A DNA stretch of 64,000 nt from Ecdyonurus torrentis (taxonomy: Eukaryota; Arthropoda; Insecta; Ephemeroptera; Heptageniidae). The position numbers and the translations under genes are program-made. The stretch is from contig OX439133.1 in the NCBI GenBank assembly GCA_949318235.1, forward strand, positions 21,196,447 to 21,260,446, in the 5' to 3' direction. Shown piece after piece: positions 1 through 12,218 of this stretch. Positions within the stretch are counted from its first letter, which is position 1, and each line of letters starts with the position of its first letter. Under the pieces are notes generated by a model that was not told the DNA's origin, ran no database searches, and worked only from the letters and a program-made list of their open reading frames with translations.

Positions 1-223
1 TTAAAAAAATAAAAATAGCATTTTTCCTATGCTGGCCTATGTATTCCTGAACAACAAAATGGCGGGTCTTAAATATGAGTGCAACCGGTCTATTAATATA
101 ACGAATAAAAACAAAATAACAAATCTTTGTTTCACCAACCTTGTTGTGAGATAAACCTTTGTAAATTATGGCTGATTATCTTTAGAAAGAGGAATCATCA
201 CTGAGGGAAAATTAAGAAATGAT
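1..223. repeat. AT-rich dispersed repeat (family R2 fragment)
   Basis: Non-coding. Around 165-200 it carries the phrase GTAAATTATGGC followed by TTATCTTTAGA, which recurs with small changes near 3215, 6740, 8395, 15868, 18358 and 53410. I treat these as one dispersed family (R2). No gene seen. Confidence 0.5.
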
Positions 224-703
224 CAGACTTGGGCAGTAACGAAGTTTATTACTTTTTGTTAAAAAAATAACGTTATGTCACTATTTTTTGGTAGCAGTAA
301 CGTGTAACGCTTTACTTTTTCAAGTAATTTTTGCCATGTAACGACGCTACTTTCTAATATTTCAAGCACTGAAATATAAGCTTTTAACTCCATTATTATG
401 CTTTTGTCATTATGCAGCATGGTAATTCAAAATTACTCTTATGATTTTGATTTAATACTCTATATTTATAATTAATCGGAAGAACACAATATTTTTAAAA
501 TGTTTTTATTTATTGCGATTTTCTTTTTCTTAAAGTTAACGTAAAGTAACGTTAAGCGAATCTTTACTACTTTTAAGAGTAGTGAGTAACGTAGTGTCAT
601 TACTTGTGAAAAACTGTAACGAGTAACGTAACGTTTTTACTTTTTCATGGAGTAGTGAGTAACGTAACAAAGTCACAAAAAATCAGTAACGTGACCAAGT
701 ATG
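224..703. mobile_element. Non-autonomous hAT-like element
   Basis: Seen: inverted ends CAGACTTGGGCAGTAACG (left) and, on the opposite strand at the right end, CATACTTGGTCACGTTACTG, flanked by near-identical 8-mers GAAATGAT (216-223) and GAAATTAT (704-711). The interior repeats the motif GTAACG/CGTTAC many times in both orientations. An 8-bp target duplication and CAG-type ends are the hAT hallmark. At 480 bp with no reading frame it depends on a transposase elsewhere. One mismatch in the duplication suggests some age. A left-end fragment of the same family lies at 14,138. Confidence 0.72.
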
Positions 704-1544
704 GAAATTATGCACCATGATGCATACAAATAAGTTATCTGTGAAAATATATAAAATAATAATAATATAATGAAGGTGTGGGGTTACTTTGTAACATTTT
801 AAATTACGATTTTTTAAAGTTTTAGTCTCATAACTTGTAAGCCTATGTTGGAACACTTATAGGGTGTTTGCATTCATGCTACGACGCCATGTTGGATAAC
901 TAACATTAATAAAAACATTACATTTGGCAAAAAGAATGCATACATTATGTTACTACACACGACTAACACGGGAGGTGATGCATAATGCAGTCTAAAAAAT
1001 AAAATATACCAAAGACTTGTATTGTGTATTTACTAAAAACATTTTCTTTTCTACAAATTTGTAGAGTAACTTATTGAGAGTTTTGAAAGTTTTTTTTAAT
1101 TTTCTATTCGAGTTTCGAGTTCACAGGATATGAGTCTAATGGCCGACAGCGGTCCCCTACTACCTTAAATAACGTTTCGTTAACGTTAAGTTGTCTTGAA
1201 ATTTTTTAAATAAGAATTTTTATCGAGTTAGTTTATAAGTCATCAGGATCAGGATGTTCCAGTGCCCAACTTATAGTTGATAATTGTTATTGTTATTTTG
1301 TATAACTAATGTTCTTTTATAGCATGTATAATTATATGCTTTAACCAAGATTCATGTATTAGGGTTGGAAATACCCTCTATGCGCCTTTAATAAAGCTCT
1401 GTTATTAAATCATTTTGTTGATAGAAAAAAAAAATTTAATTGAGCACTGATTTTCTTTTATATTAAATTATTATCGAGTTTTTTTTTTTTTTTTTTTTCA
1501 ATTATTATTCATTACTTACTGTATGTCTTACTAAGCCCCCGTAT
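704..1544. other. AT-rich non-coding stretch with repeat fragments
   Basis: No gene seen. It contains one copy of the dispersed phrase ACGACGCCATGTTGGAT near 879, a fragment of the TTAAGGGAGTAGGG-end MITE family near 1137-1170, and a poly-T run near 1479-1498. Confidence 0.5.
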
Positions 1545-1932
1545 TCAAGAGGACCGTTGAGCAGTGACAGAAGATAGCCAGGAAAGGCGCAAGCAACCAT
1601 GTTTAACCTGATCTACCCTTTGAGGGATGTAGAAGGAAAAGAGGTAGAGTGTTGGTAGAAAGGATTGGAAGGTAGCGGCTGTGGCCTATAGTTAGGAACT
1701 GCCCAGTCATTAGACAGGGTGGTGCATGCAGGAAACCACAGAAACCTGCATGCGTGGACAGCCGACATCCAAGTATTACCTTGGATGCCTGGCCGACCTC
1801 TGCAACTAAGTAGCACACACAAAAGTCAAGCAACACAGCGAACCAACATTCCACACGAAGCACAGGTGACTCTTCATGAAAAGTCCCTCTGCAGGTATCG
1901 AAAGCTGGCCGACGGCGTGGAATACACTAACA
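1545..1932. other. Moderate-GC island, unidentified repeat or host fragment
   Basis: Base composition rises well above the surroundings. It contains a perfect 9-bp hairpin (GCATGCAGG at 1724-1732 against CCTGCATGC at 1745-1753) and a second hairpin, ATCCAAG...CTTGGAT, at about 1767-1786. The hAT element at 1933-2794 is inserted into it and the island resumes at 2803. Short frames cross it, but none resembles a protein I know. It may be part of an older repeat; I cannot name it. Confidence 0.4.
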
Positions 1933-2794
1933 CAGGGTTTCTCAACCGGTGCTCCGCGGAGCACTGGTGCTCCGCGAGATGGTTTCAGGTGCTCCCCAGA
2001 ATTTAGGAAGAAGTGAAAAAAAAAAAAAGAAAGAAAAAAAGAAAAAGAAAAAGAAAAGAAAAGAAAAGAAAAGAAAAGAAAAGAAGAAAAAATAAAATAT
2101 GTTCATAAATCGTCTCAATTTTCATAATATTGTGTTTCTGAATACTGTTATGTATTATTAACACTTTATCTAATTTTAGTTAAATAATTTTAGTTTTGAA
2201 AATTATAAAGGTCCCTATTTTAAACTTTCAGTAAATACTGAAGGTTGAAACTAAGGACAATATTTTTTTTTTAAGCAGCCTTAATTTTTCCAAAATAAAA
2301 ACTCAAGTTAATTTTCCAAGTTTTTTACAGAATCGTTTTGATTTTTTTTAACAGGAGGCAGTATTTGTGACAGTTCTATTACTACCAAATATTTTCAGAA
2401 AAATATTATATCTCAAAATAACATTTTTAATTATAAAATAGTTACGAAATGTTCAAAATTACGCTTTTAAAAACAATTTATTTTATTAATTTTTCATTAA
2501 CCGCACAATTTCTGCTCTGAAGTTACAAATTTATTACTTAATTTTTTCCTTGATTCCATTATATTTGTAAAATTTAAAGCTGTAATTTTAGCTAGGGTTT
2601 TTAATGGGGTGAATGTTAATCTTCTTGAAATTATGTTCACTTAAATTGCCTAAAAATTGGTCACGTGGTTGGAAAAAAAAACGCGCCTGCGGCGGGCTTT
2701 TTTGGGGGGCTACGCCCCCCAAGCCCCCCAGTGCTCCGTGAGCACTCCTCACTCTTAAAAGTGCTCCGCAGCTCAAAAAGGTTGAGAAACCCTG
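1933..2794. mobile_element. Non-autonomous hAT element with perfect 8-bp TSD
   Basis: Seen: ends CAGGGTTTCTCAACC and GGTTGAGAAACCCTG are perfect inverted repeats of 15 bp, and the flanks carry a perfect 8-bp duplication CACTAACA (1925-1932 and 2795-2802). Subterminal GTGCTCCG motifs repeat at both ends. The middle is A-rich and has no transposase frame. CAG...TTCTCAACC ends with 8-bp duplications are classic hAT signatures. At 862 bp it is a deletion derivative or MITE. The perfect duplication suggests a fairly recent insertion. Confidence 0.9.
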
Positions 2795-2802
2795 CACTAA
2801 CA

Positions 2803-3697
2803 CCTAATATCATCCAATGAATGATGCTTATGCTTTTCTAAGTTGTTCGAGGTTTCACTAACTTCATATTAAATATTCATTAATCGTAACACAAATTTTG
2901 TGATCTATGTGAATTTATCAAATGACAAGTTGCTTTGTTGCATAGACTTATTTATTTATAATAAAATTACAACAATTTTAAAATAATAAAACATAATTAA
3001 AAAAAATTAAGTTTAAAAAATAATAAACTAAAAATAATAGATAATAATTATTTAAATAATTTTAACAACAATATATAAACATACTATAAAAATATTGTAC
3101 AATGTAAAAATTATAATACTTAGAGCATAATAGATAAATAGTGAAAAGATTACAAAAAAAAAATTAAATAAATATTCTTAGTTTTACCCACTTTGTTCTG
3201 AGATAATCTGTAGTAAATATGGTAGGTTATCTTTGGAGAGAGAAATCAACTACTGCGGAAAATTTTGATACCCAAAATATTATTATCAAGTTAATTAAAC
3301 AATATTAATTATTTTTAAATATTAAAAACTTGCTTTGCACATTTTTTTAATTCATTCATTATCAATAAAATTATTTACATTGTCAATAAAATATTTCTTA
3401 TATAATTTTTTTTTGTAATTTTATAATTAATAAATAAAAAAGTCGTGGTATTCAATTACTCTATGATAAAAAATAATATATATTAATGTATTTAGGACAT
3501 TTTCTTCACAAGAACTTTGACGATTCGATATAAAAATAGTGAAAAATAAAACTTCATAAATTGCAATTCTAACAAAAGAAAAAAAAAAAAAAAAAAAAAA
3601 ATTAGTAAAAAATTAATAGTATAATAAAAAAAAAATAATAAATAAATAAACACGGATATAAAAACAATTAAAAAGCTCTTGTTGAAAATATGTTCCT
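2803..3697. other. AT-rich non-coding repeat debris
   Basis: No gene seen. It holds an R2-family copy with TTTATAATAAAATTAC near 2955 and GGTTATCTTTGGAGAGA near 3225, and an A/T homopolymer-rich tail around 3580-3640. Confidence 0.5.
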
Positions 3698-4052
3698 TTA
3701 AAGGAATAGACCAGAGAAAAATAAAAGCATTTATACTACTAAACACTTGATGGGACTTTTATAAATAACATGAGTTTGTCTCAAAATCCAACAGTAGCCC
3801 CGTAGCAAAAATCTGAATATTCAATTTATGCAACCCGCACAACATTTTCATACTATTTCTTCCATGTTTCTGACGTCATAAACATGAATTTTCTTGCAAT
3901 TTGCATACTTTACAGTTTTTTCACACTCTCTCGTGGGGCTACATTAACATTCTGGTACAAATTGTCATCAGTTTTGAAGATCCCATTTCGTGTTTATTCA
4001 TTAAAAAGCACATGTTGTTTTATGTGGTCTATGGCTTTAATTATAATTATAA
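3698..4052 (+). repeat. Dispersed copy of the inner arm of the 36-39 kb inverted-repeat element
   Basis: This stretch matches 37,975-38,325 in the same orientation, and its 3800-4052 part matches 36,900-37,145 in reverse complement. Shared landmarks are TTCTGACGTCATAAACATGAA, the ACATTAACATTCTGG phrase and ATGTGGTCTATGGCTTTAA. It lies outside the giant element, so this family is dispersed in the genome. No coding evidence. Confidence 0.75.
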
Positions 4053-4619
4053 GAAAAATGTACAAATGCTTTGTGTTTAAAAAATGAGTAATAAAAAATA
4101 ATAATATTATCAAGTTTCAAATTTTGAGATACAAGCCTATCTACATAGATACATCTATAATAATGATAAATAGAACAATTAATCTTAGATTTATGCATTT
4201 CATGTCCTCCTCGTTCTGATATTAGTTATTGCAATGTTCATTCTCACAAATATCACTTATTTCAATATCCCTTAATTTTGTTCGTCTGTTTTATATTTCA
4301 CTAACTTCTAATCGAATACAGATGTGGAACAACTGATTGCAATTTACCAAATGCTGACATACTGTTATTAGTCTAGTTATTTTATTAATAATAGAATTTT
4401 AAAAAATAAATAAATAAAAATATATTTTATTTAAAAAGTAAATAAATATTTTAAATCTTAAAACATAACTAATAACAAATAATAATACAAATAATTAAAG
4501 AAACAATAATATAATATAAATATATATATATTTTAAATAATAGTTTAAAAAATAATAATAATAATGTAAAAAAATCTAAAATAACAAAATTAATAACAAA
4601 TCTTGGAATAGCGAAATTT
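4053..4619. other. AT-rich non-coding stretch
   Basis: No gene seen; AT-rich repeat debris with an R2-like block near 4380-4560. Confidence 0.4.
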
Positions 4620-4935
4620 GTTCATATATTTAGTATGTATGCGTCCTATTTAATGCGCTTGGAGACCCTACCATAGTAATGAATAACATTGCTCAACATA
4701 TTTATGACAAACTTTGTTTTTGCCTATTTTCTTAAAAATATCAGTTAATTTCTTTGTTACTCTTATTTTTCTCACATACTTGAGATACTAAATCAACCTA
4801 TTAACAGCTTCAATGCTCTCAAAAATATTGATTAGTATTATAAAATGAACAAAAATATTAATATTCTTATGCAGCCTATGATATTTAGTGATCCAGCACG
4901 GCGTTGACTTTATTATGAATGCTTACCCCTTATAC
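4620..4935 (+). repeat. R1 dispersed repeat copy
   Basis: R1 is a ~300-bp unit with the phrases GGAGTAATGAATAACATTGC, CTCACATACTTGAGATACTA and AACATGGCGTCGAC in that order. It recurs near 7860-8060, 8690-8900, 13,255-13,560, 14,815-15,010, 51,760-52,080 and 54,500-54,850, and in reverse orientation near 12,790-13,090. The ends carry TATAGGGTG / CACCCTATA, so it may be an old inverted-end element. Non-coding. Confidence 0.6.
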
Positions 4936-5048
4936 AGAAATCTAACCAAGTTATCGGTTTACGATTCATTATTTACAAAATATTACACATTAAATCTAGT
5001 TTACCCAGGTTTTGATGTGTTGAAAATTGTATAAAAATTATCTTGTGA

Positions 5049-5365
5049 TTAAGGAAGCAGGGTACCGACCTAGGACGTGTTTTGGGTCTATATTTGGTGT
5101 CATTGTGTAGCTAAGGGTCACACCTAGCCATGATAAAAATTTTAAGAAGTTTGACCTTCCCGAAAAAAAGAATTTTTTTTTTAGAAATTATCAATATGGG
5201 CTTAAAATTTCAAAAAGTCGTATAAAATTAATTTGCACGGTGACCCCCCCAAAATTGTTATATATTTGAAATTGTCTTAAGCTGAAGTATCGTTGTGCAA
5301 AATTTCAGATTTTTTTGACGAGAAAAGTTAGTCTAATGGCCGACGGCGGTCCCCTACTCCCTTAA
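5049..5365 (+). mobile_element. MITE with TTAAGGGAGTAGGG-type ends
   Basis: The ends read TTAAGGAAGCAGGGTACCGAC and, at the right, CGGTCCCCTACTCCCTTAA. They are imperfect inverted repeats. About 317 bp, no frame. Sister copies lie at 17,646-17,978 (+) and 39,711-40,057 (-), and fragments near 1137-1170 and 5490-5525. The TTAA at the tips might be a piggyBac- or Kolobok-like target duplication, but I cannot confirm it separately from the inverted repeat. Confidence 0.7.
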
Positions 5366-6154
5366 AGTGTAATAAGTAATAACTTAAATATTTGATCGTG
5401 TTTTCACATGTTTGACATAACTAAATTTTTAAGTAAAATTTCTTCTTTACTTTGTGTTAGTTATTATTGTTCGCAGCCGTCCTAGTTTGCGAGATATCAG
5501 TCGGTCACCTACCCCCTTAAATTAATGCTGGACTCATCCACATAAACCCGCAATGTTATAGCAATAATTGTACTTTTTTATCTTATAACTTACTCTCTAC
5601 TTTCACTATTATGAAGTGATATATTCTTTAATCAAAATTTTTGATGCAGATAAATTTATCAAATGATTTATAACTCGAATGCACAGATTAATTATTTATA
5701 ATAAAATTACAACATTTTTATAATAATAAAACATATTTTTATGAAAATAATTCAATTTTAAAAATAAATATAATAAATTTGAAAAAAAGATTATAATTAT
5801 TTAAATAATTCTAATTTTAATGTAGAAATATAATATAAAAATTTTGTTCAATATAAATAATTAAATGGTCGTCTTTTTGAAAAAAAAAAAAAAAGCACTA
5901 AGGCAAAAAAAATTTTAGATAGGGCGAGGTTTAAGCGTGACAAAATGTCTGGCCCACTCTTACACCTAACCCCAAAAGAAAACATAAATGAATTTATGAT
6001 TAAATACATAGAAATAAATACATAGAATATGTAAAGAAAAATAAATCTATTAATATGAATACAAAAAAAAAAAAAAAAAGAAGATATCTATATTCTGGTA
6101 AAAGTGGCAGTTACTGGATAAGAAATAAATAGAAATTATAATAAAAATACCAAA
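5366..6154. other. AT-rich non-coding stretch with R2 debris
   Basis: No gene seen. It includes a degenerate terminus of the TTAAGGGAG family near 5490-5525 and an R2 block (5690-5870). Confidence 0.4.
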
Positions 6155-7860
6155 TAGTTGAGATGTTAACAGCAACAATGATCTCAAAAATATTGATTAG
6201 TGCTTTTTACTGGCAAAATTGGTCTTTTTCCTATACATATCATGTTTTTGAGAGATTCAACATGACGTCGACTTTATCATAAAATATTCCCCCTATTTTA
6301 GAATTTCATAATTCTTTATAATTATTTTTACATAATTGTTGGAAGTATTAAAGTATTTTAAATTTAGTTGTAAAATTTCGCGGTGTGGTAATTATTGTAT
6401 TAAATATTTTAGAAGGATATGGCATTGCAACATATAATTGACTTCATAGTCGATAATTAAGCTTAATAATTAATTTAAATTTATAATAAAATTTTTAAAA
6501 ATTATAAAAAAATAATAATAATAAGTGAATTATTTTTAAACAACAAATGTACAAGTAAAAGAATAACCAACAATTAATAAAATATAACATTGACAATATA
6601 AAATTTATAACATATTGTTTAACATAATAAAAATGATATTAATGATAAAATACATATTAAAACAGCAATATTTAAATACAAATTCAAATTAAAAATAAAT
6701 TTGGATTTTAAACAATAATAGTATACTGAGAAAAAAGCCTAGTAAATTATGGCGGGATATTTTTACGGAGGAAAATCAGCTACTGCGAGATTTGACTGAA
6801 AATTTGTGAAAAAAGAAAATTCTCATATATCACTTATAGGGTGTTTGCATGCATGTTACGACGCCATGTTGGATCACGTATAGAATGGTCGCATTAATAG
6901 ATAAATCTTCGCCATGTTGGAATACCGGTGAATAGAATGCATGGCAAGGTTTTAATAAATACAAATAAGTTTATTTGAAATAACACTTGAAGTGTTGTAT
7001 AAAGTGTAAAAAGGAATAATGTGATAATAAAAACATTATTTAATTATCATTTATCGTTAAATCATCAATTATGATGAAAAAATATAAATTATCTTCATTA
7101 TTAATCATGAAAAAATTGACCCTCGGCTTTTAATTATTATTAAACTGTTTCTCAATGACACTTTTTTGTTATCGTTTTATATTTTAATGTTGTATAATTT
7201 TCTCAACCTCTTTAAAGTTATTGTGCTTCACATAAAAATCCATTTAACTTAGAGTTCGATTTTCGTTTAACGTTATTTAAACAAGATTGACAGTTTCTAT
7301 TTATTTATAAGAAAATTACCAAAAAAAAATTTAATAAAAATAAAATATATTATTAGAAAGAAGAATTAATTAATTAATAATAACTTTAAAAAATTATAAA
7401 AATTATAAATATTCATAATAAAAATATATTTAACAGTTTAAAAATATTTAATATTGATTAACTAGTAAATGATATTTTAGTTAGTAACAGATAAAAAGAA
7501 AATAATAAAATAATAAAAATTAAATACCAAACCTTAGTACTTTAGTACTTCCAATCTTGTTCTGGAGTATACTTTTAAGTAAATTATTTACATTTATCTT
7601 TAAGGAGGCAAATGAACTACTACGGGACTTGAGAAAAATGTTTTAATGTTAGAAATTCTCAAATTTCGCACAGTGGATAAGGTATCTTAATAATAATAAT
7701 AATAAATTTAAAAAAAATAGGAAAGTCACTATACGCTATATTCTAAATTAGTAAAATTACGATATTTTTGAAGTTTTAGTCTCATAAGAGTCCGTGTTGG
7801 ATCTTTTATTATAGGGTATTTGCATTTATGTTACGACGCCATGTTGGATCACTTATAGGG
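6155..7860 (+). repeat. Compound repeat unit K, copy 1
   Basis: K is a ~1.65 kb ordered block: the end of an R1 copy, AATTTCGATGTGTGGTA-like text, an R2 block, a GCCCAGTAAATTATGGC phrase, the ACGACGCCATGTTGGATCAC phrase, GAATGCATGGCAAGGTTTTA, a second R2-like block with TACTTCCAATCTT, and a second ACGACGCCATGTTGGATCAC phrase. The same order recurs at 15,303-16,970 and 51,950-54,510, so this is a duplicated segment. Non-coding. Confidence 0.6.
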
Positions 7861-9795
7861 TGTTAATAATGACGTTATATTTAATACGCTTGGACGCCAT
7901 ACTGAAGTAATGAATAACATTGCTCAACATAGCATAAACTTCATTTTTAGCTATTTTCTATGAGAAATTGGTTTTTAATATTATTTGTTTTTACTTCTTT
8001 TATTCTGAAATACTTGAGATTCTAATTCAACCTATTAACAATATCTATGCTATCAATAATATTTGCCTTCACTGTAACGCATATAAATTTATCCAAAGAT
8101 TGAACATATATATGCAAAGACTAATTTATTTATAATAAAATTAATAAATTTTTATTATAATAAAACATGTTATTTAGAAAATAATTAATTTTTAAAAATA
8201 AATATATTAAATTGAAAATAGCAGATAATAAATACTTAAAAAATTTTAACTTTAGCATAGAAAAATAATATAAAACTATTGTATAATTAAAATAATAATA
8301 TTAACACCAACATTGATAAAAAGAACAATAATATTACCAATAAAAAAGAAAAAACATAAACATTTGTTTTTCCAACCTTTTTCTGATAAGCTTTAGTAAA
8401 TTATGATGAGCTATCTTTAGAGAAGCAAATCAACTACTGCAGAAAAATCATGAAATTATGCGGGATAAGGATAAGGTATCTTTGAAAATGTATAACATAA
8501 TATTAATATAAGAAAATGGGGTTGGGGTGTCACGATTTAACAAAACATTTTAAATAACGTTTTTTTTTAAGTTTTAGTCCAATAAGAGCCCATGTTGGAT
8601 CACTTTTAAAATAAGGTTTTTGCATTCATGTTTCGACGCCATGTTGGATCACTTGTATAGGGTGTATACATTCATGTAGGTGTGCTATTTTAGATCACTT
8701 ATAGGATAGGACAAACTTTTCTTTCTTTTTAGGGCAATCGGTTATTTTTTGTTATTATTATTATTATTCTCACATACTTGAAATACTAATTAGACTATTA
8801 ACAGCATCAATGCCTTCATCAATAGTTCTGAGTATTTTAAACTGGCAAAATGGACCATTTCTTCCGTGGATCCAACATGGCTCATGTTATTGAGTGATCC
8901 AACATGGCATGTACTTAAACATGAATGTGAAGAACCTATAGGGTATATGTATTCATGTTAACGTCGACGCCATGATAGATCACTTATAGGGTGTTTGCAT
9001 TCATGATACGACGCCACGTTGGATCACAAATACTGTTTTAATAAAAGTATTAAATTTGGTAAAAAGAATGCATACAATATGTAAACAAGAGTAACACGGG
9101 AAGTAATGCATGCAGTCTTGAAAAAGAAATATAACGAAAAAAGAATTGTACATTTCACTAACAACTTTTTTTTTCCTCCAAACTTTTTGGGAGTTTTGAG
9201 AGTTTTTTAAATTTTGTTTTAAAAATTTCGGGTAGTGGGTGGTGATAAAAATGATTTGTCAATACTTTTTTTTATTATTACTAATTACTCGTATTATACA
9301 GAAAAAAAAATGACAGTTATAGTTTAATTAATTACATATTAAACATAAAAGCTTGTTTTGTAAAGTAGTATAGTGAATCTCATTTACAGTGATTGGCTGA
9401 CCAACAAAATAAGACACATTCATTGGTTGATCTTGTTTTTTGAGCCGATAAAAGTGAGTTGCATTGAGAATGGAACTTTTTTTTATGACTTTTCGTACAT
9501 TCTTATCAAGTTTAAAGTTCTAAGTGATCAACTATATATATAAACGTAGTAAACAGGTAATGACGTCATGATCAAATGTTTCTAACAATGGAAAAAATTT
9601 GAAGCTTGCTCAAGTGTTGTGTGTAGTTTATAGGACGAGCTATAGACATCTATTATGATGATTAAAAGAATCTAAAATTAATGCTTTTCAAATTTCTATT
9701 TCAGAATTTAGATTGCAATGTTCTTTCTCATTTTCACTTAATTTCATATTAGGAACTCTCGTTTATTCAGTTTCAAATTTCACAATGTCTATATA
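7861..9795. other. R1/R2 repeat field without genes
   Basis: R1 copies near 7860-8060 and 8690-8900, an R2 block near 8130-8450, and ACGACGCC(A)TGTTGGATCAC-type phrases near 8634, 8950 and 9006. No frame looks coding. Confidence 0.5.
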
Positions 9796-10171
9796 TCATG
9801 AAAAATAAGTCGAAAAAACTAAACCGTACCCAACCTTTAAAGTTACATTTGATTCCTATATGGTCCAAACAGGCTTAGGGTAGAAGGAAACAAACTGCAA
9901 TTATTTTTGGAAAATTTCAAAATTCCCGGAAAAACCCGTAATTCAAAATTCAGCCATACCACGTAGGTAACCTTAAAAATGACCGTAACCCAAGAAAACG
10001 TGATCTGATGGGGGAAATATTTTTATGGTATCATACACCCCTAATGTTGACCTTTCTACAGAGGTCATGACCTTTGAACTTCAATACCTGTAGAGGTCAA
10101 ACATTTACATATTAAAATTAAAAACCGTTTTTTAGGTAGCATCGCACTTTTGATTTTTATGATTTTTAGTA

Positions 10172-10420
10172 TGTACAGTACCGAGCTTAAAAATTGTTAA
10201 AGAGATACTATTGGTCCACGAAATTACAATAGCAAAGGGTGTCTGCTGCTGCATTTCTCCGCCTTCTCAGACTGGTTGTGATTGCAGTGACCAATGACAT
10301 AAATATACGCACACCTACTTGACTATGCACACCTTCTCTCTCTCTCTCTCTTCTATATTTCTCTCTCTTATTTAAAAATCAGTGCTTGCTTGCTTGCTCG
10401 CCGAACACGCGTCTGGTGCA

Positions 10421-10509
<89 letters not shown>

Positions 10510-10971
10510 TTATTAAACCTGCCTGCTAGACCTGCCGTGTGTTGTTCTCTCTCTAATTTCTCATTCAAACAAAATAATTTTTATAATATGCTTTCTCTAA
10601 ACTTGTTTGCTTTTTCTCCAGAAAAAATACAATAGTAAACGATATCATAAAAAGAGAGAGATGGTGCACGTTGGACAAGCAGGCAAGCGTATTATTTATT
10701 CTGAGAGTGAGTGAGAGAGAGAGAGACGTGGTGCGTGCTCCAGACGGCTGGTCGGCAGCAAGCAAGCATAATACTCTGATTCTGATAGAGAGAGAGAGAG
10801 AGAGAGAAGATGTGCATAGTCAAGGAGGTGTGCTTATATTTATGTCGTTGACCACTGCAATGACAACTAGCCTGAGAAGGCGGAGAATGCAGAAAATAGA
10901 CACACCTTGCTATTGTAATTTTGTGGAGCTATATTTCCTTTGTTAACATTTTATCTGCTCCGTACTGTACA
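10172..10971. mobile_element. Element B: TA-target inverted-repeat element inserted in A
   Basis: The tips TGTACAGTAC and GTACTGTACA are flanked by TA. The arms match across most of their length, with shared phrases such as TCTCCGCCTTCTCAG against CTGAGAAGGCGGAGA. The centre holds a long (CT)n run, and the right arm has shorter (GA)n runs. It sits almost exactly at the symmetry axis of element A. Frames crossing it are microsatellite translations, not genes. Confidence 0.75.
10423..10506 (+). repeat. (CT)n microsatellite
   Basis: Uninterrupted TC/CT dinucleotide run of about 84 bases in the interior of element B, with smaller CT and GA runs mirrored in the arms. Confidence 0.97.
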
Positions 10972-10973
10972 TA

Positions 10974-12218
10974 CAATAACATATGAGCAACCTTGGTATC
11001 AAATTTCAACTTGGGTTCTCTGTACCTTTCAAAATGGCGGCTTCCGAAAGTTACGTAACTCTGTAATTTTGCGTGTTTTAGCACGCAAACTCGTACAAAT
11101 CGATGTTATAAATTACGACATCAATATTAAAATACATTTAAATAATTTTTAAGTCTATTAGCAAGAAATAAGAATTAATTAGGCCCCCCAGCCCCCTCTT
11201 TTTTAATTATTTATTCATTTTACGCAATTACGGTATATGAACAATATGAAGGCATTAATCTTTGGATTGTAAACATGACTAAGATTTTCTTTTCTACCCT
11301 TCAAACATTTGTGATCAATTTTTAATAATATAGCAATAGCTACAAAAAAAATTCTCAATTTTGGATCATGTTTTTTTTTTTTTTTTTTTTTTTCCTCCCT
11401 ATTCTTTTTTTTTTTTTCCCCTCTTGCTTTTTCATATTAAATGCTTTTAAAAAATATGTTTTGTTATTTTGTATCAATTTGTTAATTTTCATTTCTTTTT
11501 AGAATGCTTTGCAATTCAAGTGTTCAATGCGTTTTTATATTATATTATTTTGGATCTTATTTAATTAACGTATTTCTCCGTAGACCGTACATATATAAAT
11601 TCACATAAATTCACTATAAAACATTTTAACAAAAATTTAATGTTACATTTGGATACAACTGTACATTCTTATTGCAGCCATGTCCTTACAGCAAAAATGC
11701 AAAATAAATATACCGTGCACACTTTACCTTTTTTTTCTTCTTCTTCTTCTTCTTCTTCTTCTTCTTCTTCTTCTTCTTCTTCTTCTTCTTCTTCTTCTTC
11801 TTCTTCTTCTTCTTCTTCTTCTTCTTCTTCTTCTTCTTCTTCTTTTTTTTTTTTTTGTTGCTATATATTAAAAATTGATCACAAATATATGAAGGGTAGA
11901 AAAGAAAATCTTGGTCAAGTTTGCAATCCAAAGCTTAATGCCTTCACATTGTTCATATACCGTAATTGCGTAAAATGAATAAATAATTAAAAAAAGGGGG
12001 CTGGGGGGCCTAATTAATTCTTATTTCTTGCTAATAGACTTAAAAATTATTTAAATGTATTTTAATATTGATGTCGTAATTTATAACATCGATTTGTACG
12101 AGTTTGCGTGCTAAAACACGCAAAATTACAGAGTTACGTAACTTTCGGAAGCCGCCATTTTGAAAGTTACAGAGAACCCAAGTTGAAATTTGATACCAAG
12201 GTTGCTCATATGTTATTG
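10974..12218. mobile_element. Element C: TA-target inverted-repeat element inserted beside B
   Basis: The tips CAATAACATATGAGC and GCTCATATGTTATTG are perfect inverted repeats, bounded by TA (10,972-10,973 and 12,219-12,220). The arms of ~380 bp are near-identical reverse complements, including a GGCCCCCCAGCCCCC block and the TTACGTAACTTTCGGAAGC phrase. The middle holds a (CTT)n run. C follows B directly, sharing the TA between them, so it landed at B's edge. Non-coding. Confidence 0.8.
11735..11843 (+). repeat. (CTT)n microsatellite
   Basis: About 36 uninterrupted CTT trinucleotides followed by poly-T, in the loop between the arms of element C. The poly-Ser, poly-Leu and poly-Lys frames here are artefacts of it. 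Confidence 0.97.

Noticed and set aside
1750..1800. Resemblance to 5S rRNA box C text (ACTTGGATG on the minus strand)
   Set aside because: Only about nine bases agree and the rest of a 5S gene or 5S-derived SINE is missing.
1719..2006. 95-codon frame entering the hAT element
   Set aside because: It runs across the hAT insertion boundary at 1933 and so cannot be an original gene.
11640..11978. Poly-Ser, poly-Leu and poly-Lys frames
   Set aside because: Translations of the (CTT)n run in element C.
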